Positions 39,684 to 54,447 of a stretch of 64,000 nucleotides of DNA are shown in pieces. Numbering within the stretch: the stretch's first letter is position 1; each line of letters starts with the position of its first letter. The position numbers were made by a program, and so were the translations under genes. The notes under the pieces were generated by a model, which was not told the DNA's origin, did not search any database, and saw nothing but the letters and a program-made list of their open reading frames with translations. The stretch is from Aulostomus chinensis (lineage: Eukaryota; Chordata; Actinopteri; Syngnathiformes; Aulostomidae): contig JBBMOA010000013.1 of assembly GCA_037954235.1 (NCBI GenBank), forward strand, positions 20,255,001 through 20,319,000, in the 5' to 3' direction.

Positions 39684-40082
39684 ACTGACCGACTGTTCGA
39701 TTATTATATCTGTGTTTGAGTATACGATGTAAATTAGAGCTGCAGCAACGGGCGGCTTCAGACTCAGGGCAGATGAATCCCATCATTGAGATGAATATGA
39801 GAGACGGGACTCCAGCTCATTACTCATGATGAAACTAGAAGTGCACTCAGAGAGCACAGACCTCCACCAAGGTCCGTGTAAAAATTTCCTCACAAATTAA
39901 TGAAAATGTCCAGGGACAAGAGCCCAACATGTTTAATAGTTTTATGAAAATTATCATTACCACTGACCCACTGTTCAATGATGTATATCTGAGTATGCGA
40001 TGTTATAAATAATCTCTTCATACACACATCATTACTCAAAGTCAAACATGATGAAAAATTGTTATAAAACAATAGCAGGAGT

Positions 40083-40190
40083 TCATTCATTCATTCATTC
40101 CTCCGTTGTCGTTATCACTTATTCTGTTTAGGGTGGTAGGGAGCTGGAGAATATCCCAGCTGTCACTGGGCTGCATGTGGGCTGTGGGCT
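40083..40190 (-). mobile_element. 3' fragment of a type I SINE
   Basis: A CATT repeat followed by cttattctgtttagggtggt and gagaatatcccagctgtcac matches the minus-strand reading of the type I SINE 3' end (gataagc, ggctggagcctatcccagc). Only about 100 bp of tail remains, and the rest of the element is absent. Confidence 0.6.
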
Positions 40191-43094
40191 TACTTTGCAA
40201 TGGTCACGCTATCTGTTTAGTTTTGAATAAACAAGATGAATATTCTGCTCAGACACACTCCTCAAGCTTTTGGTTGTTACTCAAAGACCTTAGCGTATAT
40301 GTGGTGACAGACAGGAGACTGCTGAACACATTATTAGTCATTTGTATTGACATAAATGCAGGAAGTACAGAACATTTAAAAGTCTTTGAGGCAATTGGAG
40401 GGTCATGGACAAAAATCTGAGAGCCAAGTTGTTTCAGAAGTTACCTAGTGTGAAATAAAACAACTTTGCATACATTCATGGAAAATCATTGTGTAAAATT
40501 GATGCAGTGAGGACAGTTCTATTGCAGTCAATTGCCTACATCACTTTGTTCGGTTCAGTATGCTTTGTGTTGCACACATCAGTACTTTAGCTGGCTGCTA
40601 GTGGGAGGGGCTTGCTAATTACCACAGTGTTATAATGAGACTCTGGGTAGCAGTGTGTGAGAGCTTGGGGCTGAACAACTGAGAGAGGAGATGTCGCTCC
40701 ACACTAACATTGTTTGAAACTGAAAGCGACCTCCATTTTTCTTTACAACCACTGACCACGAATCCTGAGCCACAAACTGTCTACAGATGCTGTCTGGACT
40801 GGACGCTTGTATGGAGCTCTCAGCTGTAGCTAGCAGCTACCATATGATACAAAATTATCATAACAAAAATGTTAATGAAAGGAAAAAAAAATCAATTGAA
40901 TATCTGTTTATAATCTCCTGCAACATGCACTGAGATCCTTAGAGCATGTGCCACGTCGCATATCTGTTAAAAAAAAAAAAAAAATGCTACTACTCCGACC
41001 TCAGGCATGTCGAGGAATGGAGGCAGTTGCAAGGGTTAAGGCGGGTGTAAAGTAATGAGATTCACGTTACGGTTCACTAACATTTGTGAAAGATGACAGT
41101 ATCTGTAGGGCTTTTAGTCCCGCGCTTTGATCTCTGTTGCTGTCACCCTGCTCCCTAAGAATCAAGTTCACAGTTTCACTTGATCCCCAAACCCATGGCA
41201 AGTTAATACACTTTAAAGGGGAGGTATTAAGGATCCAACTTAAGCATTAACTTAACCATGAAGTTTACAATCCTTCATGCTGGTAAAAACAGCAGGTGCT
41301 GATGTAGAGCAAGACAAAACTGCTCAAAAGCTTTTACAGGTAGAGCACAATGAATGACGGTGACACCATTCCACTCTGGGAATCTAAATGAACTAGGCTG
41401 ATAATTTAAGACACCAAGCAGACCTACTTTTCTCACACTTAACTTGTGAAACACAGAATGAAACACATACAATACACATACTCCCAATAGTAATGTCAAA
41501 GTTGCATCAGTCAATACTGTTTTTTTCTGAGAACAATAAAGCCTTTATTAAACTGGGTTAAATAAAGGAGAAACAACTGAGAATCACCTGATGTCAAGAG
41601 GATAATCTGAGGAAAGTGTGTTCCTGTCTGCAAGGCCTATGGGACGTCTACAACAAAGACAGAAGAGGAGTCATGTCTGCCATGTGGTTGACAGATGTGA
41701 TTTTCTCATTTAATTGATTTTCCTCTCAATTTTGGGAGACAGAGAAACATGTGGTTCTCTGCCTATGGTTTGTGATGAGGAGCAAAATGGGACTGCCATC
41801 TCCCTGCCGTGACACCGCAGCAGGCTCCCTACCTGCCTCATGGCAAATCAGTGAAGACTTCTGTTTAAATCAATCACAGAATAATAGACAGACCAGAGAA
41901 CTCCCCAGCAATCCACAAGCCTTTACTTCCTACTTCTCATACTAATGCTTGACAGTTCCAAAAAAAGACATTATGTACAATTTCAGACATTGTTGTTTTT
42001 TGTTGTCCTTTCAAAGTGAGCTCAAAGTCAAACAAGAAAAGAAGTAACTTTGCACCATAATTTGTGGGTGTAGACAGCATCCTTCCCAAACAAAAAGCTT
42101 ACAACTACAAAACTGGAAAACAAATATTTGGAACAAAGGCTATCATGTTGTGTTTGTTTTCAAGAAAGCGGACAAGTTTGACAGAAAATTCTCAGAAAAA
42201 ATGACTACAGTCTCTTCCTTTTTTTAAATTTTTTTTTAAACGAATCAAATACGACAAAAAAGCTGTAATTATGTTCCACTGATCAATATAGTGTAGGTTG
42301 TCAATTCAAATGACAAACCCCGATATCAGAGGACTAACCTGTCAGAGAATAAGCCTCTAAATATGTTCAATAATGGACAGCAGCCATACAGGCCATGTGG
42401 TGTTACACAATGCCGACCATGGCAAACCCCATAAACACCTCAACTCTTGCTATGAGCAAAGCTACAGTGACAGAGTGACAGGCAACAAATGAAGTGTGAC
42501 AGATTCTAAAATCGCATTAAACCAAATGAGAAATGCAGTTTGAGAGAAAAGCGCGAGAGAGAAAAGGTTGAGAGTGAGACAGAGAGGGTGAGGGATTAAT
42601 TTGAGCATTGGGGCTGGAAAACCTGATAGACTTAGTGTGACATTAAATTTGTCTTTTAGAGGGAAATATGGAGAATTTCTTTAAATGTGCACACCTGAGC
42701 ACTTGCATTCACCGTGGAAGGTGTGAAGTAGGATTAAAGGGGAAATTAACAGAGAGTTTACAGGAGAGAGAAGAGAGTAACAAAGGTAGTAAAAAAATGA
42801 ACAAATAAAAACAATAAACAGAATCAATCTGAAAGCTTATTCCACCCTAACCTGATCTGTTGTGAGCCTTCTGGCTGACACAGAACCTAAACAGATGGCA
42901 TTTATTGTCAGAGATGTTTGACAAAAAAAACTTGAATTCACTGGAAGTTAAAATTCATCATTGATGTGACTGTCAGACATGAGAGTTTGAAAACTAAATT
43001 TCATCCAAGTTAGAATTTCACTTTGAGTGAAAATTGATTTTTCACATGCAGACGATGTTGAAATTAAGTTTGTTGAGACGCTTTCAAAATTAAA

Positions 43095-43200
43095 ATGACC
43101 ACACCGTGGTTGTATGCCTCTGCAACGTGTTTCTGCCACACTGCCCTTACCTGTAACCTCTCACAACCTTTGACTTTTGATCTTTTAACTTCATGCTCAA
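43095..43200 (+). repeat. possible old interspersed repeat fragment (2)
   Basis: Shares ggttgtatgcctctgc with the fragment at 29775 and then has cctttgacttttgatc, resembling the cttgacctttgacc segment at 4466. This suggests one degenerate family. Confidence 0.4.
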
Positions 43201-43746
43201 ATTCAGGTGAATGTTTAAATCATTACATGAGACACTGTTGGGATATTGACAATTGGTTGTAACCTATTTCCCATAGCAACAGTGGATTTCAAGGTGAATA
43301 CCAAGTTGTTCAATTCATAAATAATGTAAAAGAAATACATAAATGATTTTTCCTTTTCTAATAATACTTGAAGATACGTTTTGTACAAGATATTTTACCT
43401 CATTGCAATTTCTCTCATTTGTAAATATTCTATTTTTACAGTACCTATTATTCATGTTAATTAAGCATTAGTATATGATGAAATTGTCAATTCAGATCAG
43501 ACGGCTGCTAGCATGCAAGACAGAACCAAGAATTAATTTGTCTGAGTCTGCTGCCTGAGAACGACAGTGATGAGCCATCTGTCACTGAAACAAAGAATTG
43601 GAAAGTGAGAACAAAAAATAAAATTTGATTTGGTTAAGGAAATACAGCACCAAGAACACCTGAGGAGAGGCTGCACGAGCTCCATCTCATCATTGTTTAA
43701 CTTGTGCTGTGTTGTGCGTGAACTTGCTTGTGTGTACGGAACCAAA

Positions 43747-43748
<2 letters not shown>

Positions 43749-43803
<55 letters not shown>

Positions 43804-43805
43804 CG
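43749..43805. repeat. (GT)n microsatellite
   Basis: GT run of about 55 bp ending in gcgtgcgc. It lies deep in the intron between exons B and C. Confidence 0.96.
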
Positions 43806-46436
43806 CATGTATGAGACTTTGTGTGTTTAATCAATATGCGACCTGGCCTAGACCCTGGTCTAGAGATCAGCACAAAGTACATCTAGGACCTTGGGACATG
43901 ACCATTAGTTTCTCAAGCGCATTTGATATCACACCAAGACTTGCCTTTCTTTCTCCCGCCTTTACTTTGTTTATTCAATACTTCTCTGTTTCTGTTTTAT
44001 TTTTCCAGTCACACCGAATCAGCATAATGCATTTCACATTTCATTGTTAAATTAGCATTTGATGTAGGGGAGAGTTATGTACTGAGTGCCAAAATAAACC
44101 ACAATTAAGCTCAAGGGGAACTCCGTGTCTCCTGCTTAAGCTCTAATCCAACAGGCCCAATACACAGCCATACTTATCGCTTTGCCCCACATGTGCACTT
44201 CTACACCATGCAAATCATGCCCAGCAATGTGCCAGGCTGCTACAATCACCTGTTGTTACAGCAGAGAACAAAGGCTGGCATGGGCATTGCCAGACCCTGC
44301 AGCCAATGGTCTACCACGTGTACTGATGGTTGCATGCATATGGATGGGCACCATGGTGATCTGGGTGATTGACAAGAGAGATAACAATATTAACAAGCAA
44401 GGCTAGTGCGAAAGACTCCTGCGAGACCTGGCTGAAAGGTTGTTGCCATGGCAAAGGTGAAGGGAGAAAGTGTAACGCCGACTTCTGACATGGCTGATGT
44501 TTGCTGTGAGACAACAAGTGTATGTTAGGACCGTATGTGACACTCTATAAACCACCAACATTTTAAATGAAGGGAACATCAGTATCTTTGAGAATATGCT
44601 GCATGCATCTGACATTATTTGCCAAATTGCTTGTGTAGTTTGTGTGACAATACAAATATGGATATTTGTTTACTGGAGAAGAAATTATGTGGTGAATTAT
44701 ACATTATGAGTGCTGGCCCACTAATTGCTGTCACAACTGGGTTCTTCTTGCATGCGTGATCCTGAAGATTTTCTTCTGCATCAAAAGATTAATACTTCAT
44801 TCAAAAATCTTCAGCTGTTTATCGATTTCTCTGAAATTTCTTGAATACATGAGAAAATGTATCCACCTGCATGATGCTAGCCACATTACTGCTGTTGGAG
44901 GCTAACGTACACAGAAAATCATACTTTTTCATTTTAACAATTCAAAATGTCACTTTACAGGCTTTCTAACATGTCATCCAGTATAGTCCATGTCTTCCTC
45001 CTATGCTTAATACTACACAAACACTTTGATTGCAGCTAATAGCATTCAATTTAAGTCACTCCTCCCAGTCTGTTCATTGATTCCAGTGCTGGATGTTCAC
45101 ATGGTGTGCATATGAAACCCTGGAGGTTAGGAGATAATTATTTGATTTAGGGATCACATAAACTACATAACTACTGCCGGACTGGAGCTATACTTCCAAA
45201 CGCCAGCAATTAGCACATAACATCTTGCATGTACCGCTTATGATATTTACTTTGGATATTCTGGAATAGTCCCTTAAACTAGACATTATCCTGTCTTCAT
45301 TGGGACATTTGGAACAGAACCCCTGTTTACATCATTAGTCCCTGCTGCCACTGCTACAGCTTCTGCTTCTCTGCATCATCTTGCAAACCACAAGGAGCTT
45401 TCCTTAAGCTACTGGCATTTAAATAAAGCAGCAGATGTGAAGGGCACCACAATGCCCCTGGTCCCGACCTCTAAGGAGGCGACTTCTTGCAAATGTTTCC
45501 CACTGTTTCACCATCCTGTCTCTGTATTGTCCAAGATGGGAGCCTGCACAATACATCATCTCTGCCCTGTGTGTGCTCCTTCTCAGCAATTCAGCACATG
45601 GCAAACATCAGTCAGGCACATCATGCATTCATGCAACACAGAGGGCGCTCACGAGGTGTTAGGCTATAGAAATAGCACCGGTTATGCGATGTTGGCATAC
45701 GTGCATTCAATGCCGCATGATATTTGCCGTTTTGCACACAGAAAACACAAGTCAGGCTCAACAACCATAACACATGTGAAGTATTACTGTAGCACGAATG
45801 GAGCCCAGGGCATTGAGGTTCCCTCGGCGGACGCTTTATTTTCTTCCATGGTATTGACATGTGCACAGTGGTGTCTAGGGATATGCTGGAGCTCCATCAT
45901 CGGTTTCTATCAGTGTGACAAATTGGATTTATCTTTGAAAAATTCTATTTGTGTTTTATGATGTTTTTTTTTTTTTCTTTTTGGTCAAACAGGGATCCCT
46001 TGATCTCATCTGCCTAGTTTACAGGAAAGTGTTTTACACTTGATCGCTGTTCAACTTTCCTTCCACAACTAAAGGCTGTGTGTAGGGGGAGTGTGTCATC
46101 GCTCAGCCCTTCATACACCTACAGTTGGGTTACACAATCTTCAGTTATAATGTGTACTTAATAATATCATTTTGTGTTGTTTGATGTCAAACTGCTTCTC
46201 ATTCAAATATTTTAACCTGAATTTGCATGTTTATGACTGTGACATACAATTTCACGATGAATCAGAATGGATATCTTACAGTAATCCCACAAGAAAGGAC
46301 TATTACAAATAAGAGATTTTCTTTTCCTTGCCAATCCTATTAGTAGGAAGCAGCCTTCAACATGTCTCAGTCTCATACAGTAGTTTCGTAAGTTGTTGAG
46401 CTGATATGTATTTCTCTGCAATAACCAGATCTTCGG

Positions 46437-46656
46437 GGGAGGGGGGCATGGCTCAGTGGTAGAGTGGCCATCTGGCAACCGAAGGGTCGCAGGTTCGATC
46501 CCCAATTCCCCAGGTGACCATGTCCAAGTATCCTTGAGCAAGAACCCCTAATTGCTCCTAATGGTCCTGCGATGGACTGGTGACCTGTCCAGGGTGAACC
46601 ACCCAATGTCAGCTGGGATAGGCTCCAGCCCCCCCCTCCACACGCACGCACGCAAG

Positions 46657-46727
<71 letters not shown>

Positions 46728-46771
46728 CTTAACAGATAAGCTTTATCAATAATGGAGGGATGGATGGATGG
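46437..46771 (+). mobile_element. SINE (type II head) with shared tail and CA expansion
   Basis: The head is a different tRNA-like sequence: an A-box-like TGGCTCAGTGGTAGAG and a B-box GGTTCGATCCC. The middle segment (gtccttgagcaaga-like text) is not found in type I copies. The 3' part, from gatggactggtgacctgtcc through gggataggctccagccccc to the ATGG tail, is the type I tail. A CA array of about 87 bp (46639-46725) has expanded within it. Flanking direct repeats aaccagatcttcgg (46423-46436) and aaccagctcttcgg (46772-46785) differ at one base. Confidence 0.88.
46639..46725. repeat. (CA)n expansion inside a SINE
   Basis: CACG units followed by a pure CA run, located within the tail of the type II SINE 46437-46771. 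Confidence 0.96.
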
Positions 46772-47329
46772 AACCAGCTCTTCGGATATTCAGATAACAA
46801 AAAGGTCCAGAACCTAATTGTGTTGACGTCTTTCAATGAATCATAAATTACAGCATTATGTGTAGAGCTGATACTCTGTGTTTGGCCAGTTGATGGAGAG
46901 AGTTATAGGGTCACCAAAACTGCAAGGTTATAACTGAAAACCTATGGCATACTTTGGACTCATTTTGGTTCAAAGCCATTGCAAAATACAAAAATAATTT
47001 AGAGGTGAAAGCCTTAGAAATAAAACACATTTATTCACTTTTAACAATTTAAGGGTATGAACTTTTTTTGTAATTTCGTAATGGAGAGCTATATTCTTTT
47101 TACTACTAACACCTGCCGCCTCATTTTGCCAGTTTCTGGTACATTGCCATCAGAGGAGGAGTACTGAGGTAACAAAGGGGTTCTGAAAGTCCAGGTTGTG
47201 TCATTTTAGTTTCGCATGCATAAATGAATCCTAGACGACACCACCAGTTGTTGTATCTTGGTCCTTTGATTTCTCAGGTGTCTTAGGGAAATGTCCAACA
47301 AAAACAAGGCAGACAAATAGAGAGAAAAA

Positions 47330-47353
47330 ACAACAACAACAACAACAACAACA
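47330..47353. repeat. (CAA)n microsatellite
   Basis: About eight CAA units followed by an A run. Confidence 0.93.
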
Positions 47354-50300
47354 AAAAAACAACTTCAGCCCACAAGCAAGGCAATGATACCCCGGAGTTT
47401 CCTCACAATAGTCTGTTCCTCTAACCTAAGCCACTCTGAACTAAAGAGAAGCAGCAGTTATTATTCTGTGCTCAAAGAACTCTCAGATAAAATATAGAGC
47501 TGAGACACATTTCTGTTATTGTGCAGGCTCATTTGTAAGCCAAACAAGTTTTCCTTTGAATTTTACTGTTAACTCAAGAGTCTACTATCTCAGATAAAGA
47601 TCTGTGCAGTGAGGGGGAAAAAAAGAAAAGTATTTTAAGATCATAAATTAGGATCAGGCTGAGACAAGAGGAAGTTGAGTTCTCGGCAACTGAATTGAAG
47701 CGGTGTGATGAAATGGTAAAAATGTCATATTGATGTGCAATCGAACTTAGTTATGTCAAAGAAAAATAAGTGGTACAATGAAAAGGTCTAAATTTGTGTT
47801 TTCCTTTGTCACTAGGAGTTTCAAGAAATATAATATGAAAATGTTTGTGACACTGAGCCGCAACTATCTCTCAGAGAGAAACAGATCTACCACTGCAAGC
47901 TCTTTTTATTTTCATCATCAATGCACATCTGATTTGGAGGGATTATTTTCTGAATTCATATTTTGTTTATATTCCTCATACAAATTTTGTAGAAGGCAGA
48001 GTTCTGAGGGTATTTCTTGCTTATTAGCAAAGATTTCTTATGTTTCATTTAATTTTTTTTCTCTAATGTATCCATTTATTTCTATTTTCTAATGTTGTCA
48101 ACGGTCTAATACTTAGGAGCCCCTACCAAAACAGAATAATGTTTTTTGTTTGTTTTTTTAATTGTATTTCTGGTGAGACAAAGAAGTTAGTGACCATGTT
48201 TTTTCTCCAGGCTTCATCACTGACTTCTCAAAACTCCATGTAAAGATTTACTCATGAACAAAAACAGAGATTAAACACAAAAGATGGTGGTCATTTTGCT
48301 CCACTTCCTTGATATTCTTCTGAGTACATTTGCACACAACATAGGGTAATACTAATTACCAATACAGAGCAGCGGTGCAGAGTGAGTCATTAGCCTTTCC
48401 TTTTGAAACGGAGATGGGGTTATATAAAATACATTGGCAGACATTAAACATTAAGCAGCTACTCTGATATTCCACAAAACAAGCCCAGAGGGCTATATCA
48501 TCCACGGAGGAGAGTTAGCTCACCACACACACACAAAAACTGGGCGTGCTTAAACATTTAGTGATGACTCCCTCATGTCAAGCAGCTAAACCGCATGGCT
48601 TGATCTGGTAGGAATGAGGGGGAAAAAAAGAGCTTCTCTGCAGCAGTCAACAAAACTGTGCTTACTTCTGGATTGTAATGCACGGTGTGTGCATTTATCT
48701 ATACTATCACCTCTCTTCTCTTTTGGAATCAGGAAAATATCACCATCTACATTTTTGATACTCCTAAACTTCAGTGGCTGACGTGTTGTCATGAGTGAAT
48801 AAAGTGCTTTGTAATTGTGCATCAGGTCTGACCCACTGAGGTCAACAGCGCGATGAGCTTTGATGTGAGATGGTTAAATTTGAAACGGAGCTTAATTGGA
48901 GATCACACAATCGACGCAACCACTAACCTGTGGAGAGAGCAAGAGGAACTTTCACTGCTTCTGCAGGATCAAGGCAGAAAGTAAATAGAAGTTATACAGC
49001 TCTCATTTTCCTCAGGGGTCAGAGGAGGTTATGCATTACTTTTAGTTAAGTTTGTAATGTGTAATAAGCACAGAAAATTTTATGCAAAATAAAGCACTTT
49101 AAAAACATGAAAAAAAAATATAATCCAGCAAAAAATACTGTGAAAGAAAGAAGACAATAGACAAAGAGGCTTACTGTCCACTGTCCTATTATTACCATTC
49201 ATTAATATAAAATTCTGCAAACAAATACCACTTCCTCCCTCCGACAGTCCTCAAGATAATTTCCTGAAGGAACACTTCATGATACAGATACGTTTCTACC
49301 CCGAGAATGTACAAAAATACCTAATAAAGCAATATCAACAGAGAAGGGCTTTAATTTCCTTTATGGATTCCCGTAAACTTAATTTCTCAATTAAATCATT
49401 AATCATTGCTATTAAATGTCAAATAATGGGGAAAAGTACCTGGCATTATTTCCTGAAAACCAGAGTGACATCATCAAATGTCTTGTTTTGTTCAATCAAT
49501 AGTCTAAGACAGAGAAAAGGTCTAAGACTGAGAGACCCCTAACAGCCAAATGCCTGAGATTGAGCTTCAAAATGTCTAAATGAAGTATTATATCATTAAA
49601 ATAGTAATATAAAGATTTGCCACCTGATTGCACAGTTTTGCATGTAAATACAGCTGCAATGTGTCTAAATTATCAAAAGTAAGCAGGTTAATAGCCAAAT
49701 TATGTCCCACTGGTAAGAAATCACAATGTCAAGTCTTTTCTCTTCCAGCAAAAACGCTGTGAGTGACTTCACAAGACATTAAAACACCAAAGGAGTGCAA
49801 ACTTAACTCAATGACAGCAAGGTCACAGGCTTCATGATTTAAACAATGAGAGTGAATTAGACTCTGCACTTGCCGTGGGTGCTGCAACCCAAAAGGAGGA
49901 AGTGGAGGTCGTAGAGTGCCATAGTAAAACCAAACAAACAATGCAACCGGGCCCCTGAAGCCCAGCGCACACTAACCTGACTTTTTTTCGCCCCACACAA
50001 ACAAGGTTTACAGGACCCTTCCCTTGCTGCCTCTGTAGCCAGCCAACAATGAACAGCTTTGTCAGGCTGTCAGTGCTTTAAAAGCAGCACTGTGCCAAGC
50101 TGTATCTGTTTTCATTGTTGTCTTTAATCGTCCTCCTCATCTCATTGATATACAGAGTACTTTCGGAGGGTGGCTATAATGTCTCTTTGTATTTGATGAT
50201 GCTGACGTGATGTACAGAAGTGACCTCTGTCTACCGGCATTATGAATTTTGGAGGCAAAGGGTCACGTAAATACCCGTGTTTGCACATGAACCTGAAACA

Positions 50301-52035
50301 TATTTACTGGTTGGATGATAAATGACACGATTGTGCTGGGACAAGAGAATAGACAAGGTTACTGACACAGTCCATCCATTTGCATGTACTGTAAGTATGT
50401 TTGTATGCTGGTAGCATGGGAATGAAAATACGTGTGGAATATCAAGGATTCAAATGGAGCTTGGATGAATGGTGGGAGCCAGGACTGTCTGCCAGCATTC
50501 AAGCATGGCTACATCATCTGTGAGGCATTGATGGGTCCTAATGCAGAATAAGGAGAGCCAATCAACTCCTATCTATCCATTCTGCCAGGCTGACACATTG
50601 TAGGGGTACTTCAAGGCCAATGCACTGCCACATTCTGCTGACAAATCATTACATTAGACATGTCGACGGAGAAGGAAGATAATAAGATTGAGTTACAGAG
50701 TTTTAGATGCATTATGAATACCTCTTCCTTCCTTGATTCCTTCCATTTTCACTATTCCTTCCATTTATCAGTTCCCCGCTTGCTTGTCAGGGAACAGATA
50801 AAGGGCGGTCCCTCTACAAAATAGGCAGAAATTTCAACTGAGCTGTGTTGTGTTTTATTTTCTTGTTGTGTCAGGTACTACAAATTCACTTTATGGTGAG
50901 TACATCAAACTAATAACCTGTGCTGTAAAAATATTCCACCACAAGCACAGTGTGATATTTAGCTTGAAGAAATTTTCCTGATGTATATAGGTTTATTGGT
51001 CGTTTAATAACTGCAATTAAGTTCAATCAGTTGACTGTCTTGTGAGGAGACAGAGGACCACCAAGGCCATGTATCACTCTTTATAAAACTAGTTCTTATC
51101 CATTTTTTTTTTTAAATCTGCAACAATTTAAAGCACCGAATTGTCATTTCCGACTTAAAAAAATATGGCTAATCAAAGGCAACATGCTGAGTTTACATCT
51201 TGTATAAACACATATGTATGGCAGTTATTCAAATATGCTTCTTTCATATCTTTATTTTTACCATTCCATCTCCTTTTCTTTCCAAAACTTAATGACATTA
51301 GCAAGATGGTGTGTACATTTCCTTTGCTTATTGCTCAGGGCGCACAGATGCAGCCCACTACTCTGCATGTGTGTGCAGTTGTCTGTGGATAAATGGTGAT
51401 TGGCGTGTGGCTGAAAGTGGGTGGTGTAGAATGATTAATCAGCATAATGAGTGTAGATGAGCGCTGTGCAGATGGAGCTCACTCTCAGGACTGTGTCACC
51501 CAGCAGGAAGTCTCTTTACTCCCCATCAGTGCCCCTTGTATTGCTCTAACTGTATTTCTTGGGCATGTGTTGCTTGCTTCGCATTTAATTTGCGAGCTTC
51601 TTTCTGCATGATTTTGTACTGAAATCATCATATTTCAGATGGAATTTTGTCCAGGCAATCATGAACATTTTCATATGAATGCAAATTAAGCCTTGTGTTG
51701 GTTTTGTAAGGACAATAATCATTTCAGCAACAAAATAAATTTAATTTAGAAGCCACCACAGTCTACATTTTATCTATGAGATGACAGCAATATTAAATAT
51801 GATCCTGCTGACTTTGAAAAGATGACTTTTAGAAAACACTGAGGTACCTATCAGTGATACATGCAGGGCAGGCTTAGTTTTTCCAAGGAGAACTTTATAA
51901 GAACAGTACTGTCATGTTTTTGTTTTGTTTTTTCCCCCAAAATGATTGATTATTGCATTTTGTTCAGTTCTACAGCTGGATAGTGTCATATTGGTTTCAA
52001 CTTGCAAAATTCTTTTTTTTGTTCTTGGGTAGTGT

Positions 52036-52106
52036 CGTGTGTGTGTGTGTGTGCTGCACGGCCTTTATGCCACAGTGTAGTTTTGTGTGTGTGTGTGTGT
52101 GTGTGT
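52036..52106. repeat. two short (GT)n runs
   Basis: GT runs at about 52036-52053 and 52083-52106, in a T-rich stretch. Confidence 0.9.
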
Positions 52107-54366
52107 CCAATTCAAATACTTGTGGTTATATTGTAGACAATCAGAGGTGCTAAATTAAAAAAAAAAAAAATACTAGTTGTTTGTGAATTTAGGTCCAATC
52201 ACCAGTCACAGCTGTTGTGGTCACGACCCACAGGAGATGCATGTCAGGGTCTGACGCCACGTCGCTTTGCATTCGACCCAGATGTACAAACCTTCCTCAT
52301 CAACTCTCAGGGATTCTGGTGTAGTAGGCTCCATGAACTCATTGTGAACACTTTGAGAACAGGATGGTTTATAAGCTGTCTGCCATCACCACTGTTTTTG
52401 AGCATTTTTTATTCATATTTTAGGGACCCCTCAAACATTTTGTGCAGCGATTAAGAAAGAATTTTTACTTTTTTTAATTATTGGAAGTTCAATTCTTTAC
52501 TGATCAACACTTGAATGAGGTTTGGTTACATCAAAGACTGTTGTTAACTGTCCAAAAGCTGAGACAAATACAATGAGTATTTTTCAGCATGAAAGATCTA
52601 TTTGATGTTTGTATTTATTTGTTTAGTTTTGTTTTCTGACCCTCATGTCTGTATGATATACTATAAAAATCCAAGGATGGTAATCAGCCTGGTGGAGAAA
52701 GACTTAATGTACCAATGGTATTACTGTTGTAGAGACTTGAGTCATTTTGGAAAGGACAATTTACAATACAGAAGAACTAGTAAACGGCTGACAATATACT
52801 GAGAGCAGTAAATGGGCATTTGACCGTGACACAGGACTCACTCCATCCTCAGCGTACTTCACCTAACCAGCAGTGACGCACTTGTCAGATACGAGTTCCT
52901 CCTGCACCACTAAGTTAACTCAGCTGGTCCTCGCTGTTCCCTTCAACTTCACGACATCAGCTCCATTCTCACACGCTGACTCACATACTCGGAAGCCTCT
53001 TATGGAGCTGCATTGCTTCACATTTCTACTTACAGGAAAAATACAAAGTGAAACCAACAAGATAAGTGGGAACATAAACTCTCATCCAGTCCTGGCATGT
53101 TGATGTCTATCAAGTACCCCGGACCACCTGCCATACCCCATTAATCTATATGACTTTTCTAAATAGTGCACAAACGAAACTTGAAGGTGCCTGCGTAACT
53201 CCATTACTGAGTGTGAAGGCTGAGGTATTCTAGCATTTTTAGTCTTTGGTTGGAGAAATATTTCTTGGTCTTTATGAGCTCATTGATTGATACATTTTCT
53301 TCTTGTGGCTTATTGAACAGGCATAAGAAAGTGGATTTAAAAAAAAAAAGAAAAAAAGACTAAAGTTGTCATTCCCAGACATTGCTATTGACCAGCTTCA
53401 CTCTTGTGAACATAAACTTTGTTCAAGGTCAGTTAATTACTGTTTGATGGTGGATGATGCGCTTATTTTCTATGTGCCCCAAAAAAAAGAAGGCACAATA
53501 GAAGGCATGTACCAGTGCTACTGCGTGGCTGAAGGTAGGATGATGTTCCTAAATACTCACTTGAGGAATCATAGATATATTAGCAAATACACTGCAAATG
53601 AAGCACAACAACAGAACTCTTCGTATTTATTTTCCTTAGGGGAGACAAAACCTGACTCAAGTTTGAAAGGCGCTGGGCAATGTAGAAAAACTGCTGGCTA
53701 AATTGTTACAAGAGCAACATCGCTGTCAAGATTTATATTATCATCTAATTATCTATGTGCTGCTTCCTCTTGGGTTCTACAAGCCCTTACTTTGATATTT
53801 AACAGAAAAAAAGAAAACCGGACTGCGGTACTGCTGGACAGACCAGGAAATGTCAGGTCACGGCTCACATTTGCACATCTTTACCTCACATGGACCCTTC
53901 CTGCTTTCAATTAATGCTTTCTGAGACAACAAATGAAAAGAAAAAAAAAATCAAATAAAAAAGGAGTAAAACAAGTAGCCTTTAGGAAGCTCATCAATCA
54001 TGGTTTAAGACAAAAGACAAAAGGACAGAGTGTGGAGCTGGGAGATATTGCCAAGCCTTGTCCTTCACCATCCATTATGAGGGAATGGATGCAGGGTCTC
54101 TGTGGTCTAGAAGACAATGAGGGGACTAACTGGTGCCAAAAAAAGATCATAACACATTTAAAACAGGGTTGCCGAGCCGTCCACCAGACACGGACATCGA
54201 CACATTCGAGTCAAATGAACAAACAGAAACCAAATAGGGAATGAGGACATTTCTAGAAATCAGGGGAGTCTAAGGATTAAGATTTGAGGTTAAGGGTATT
54301 TTATTTAGTTGTAACAGTCAAGATGAGTGTCAAGAGTTAAGTGTGATTCAGTGGTCATTGTCCCCA

Positions 54367-54368
<2 letters not shown>

Positions 54369-54444
<76 letters not shown>
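54369..54444. repeat. (GT)n microsatellite, 76 bp, beside the exon B donor
   Basis: Pure GT run on the plus strand, hence CA in the diaph2 transcript. It lies 60 nt downstream of the exon B 5' splice site. Confidence 0.97.

Positions 54445-54447
<3 letters not shown>

Noticed and set aside
46445..46505. Functional tRNA gene, from A-box- and B-box-like sequences
   Set aside because: The region is a SINE head with flanking target duplications and a SINE body. It does not have a complete acceptor stem. The same holds at 55602.
46373..46752. Cys-Val or His-Thr repeat proteins at CA/GT tracts
   Set aside because: Pure microsatellite translation. The same applies near 20000, 26634, 34640, 43533, 54371 and 58824.
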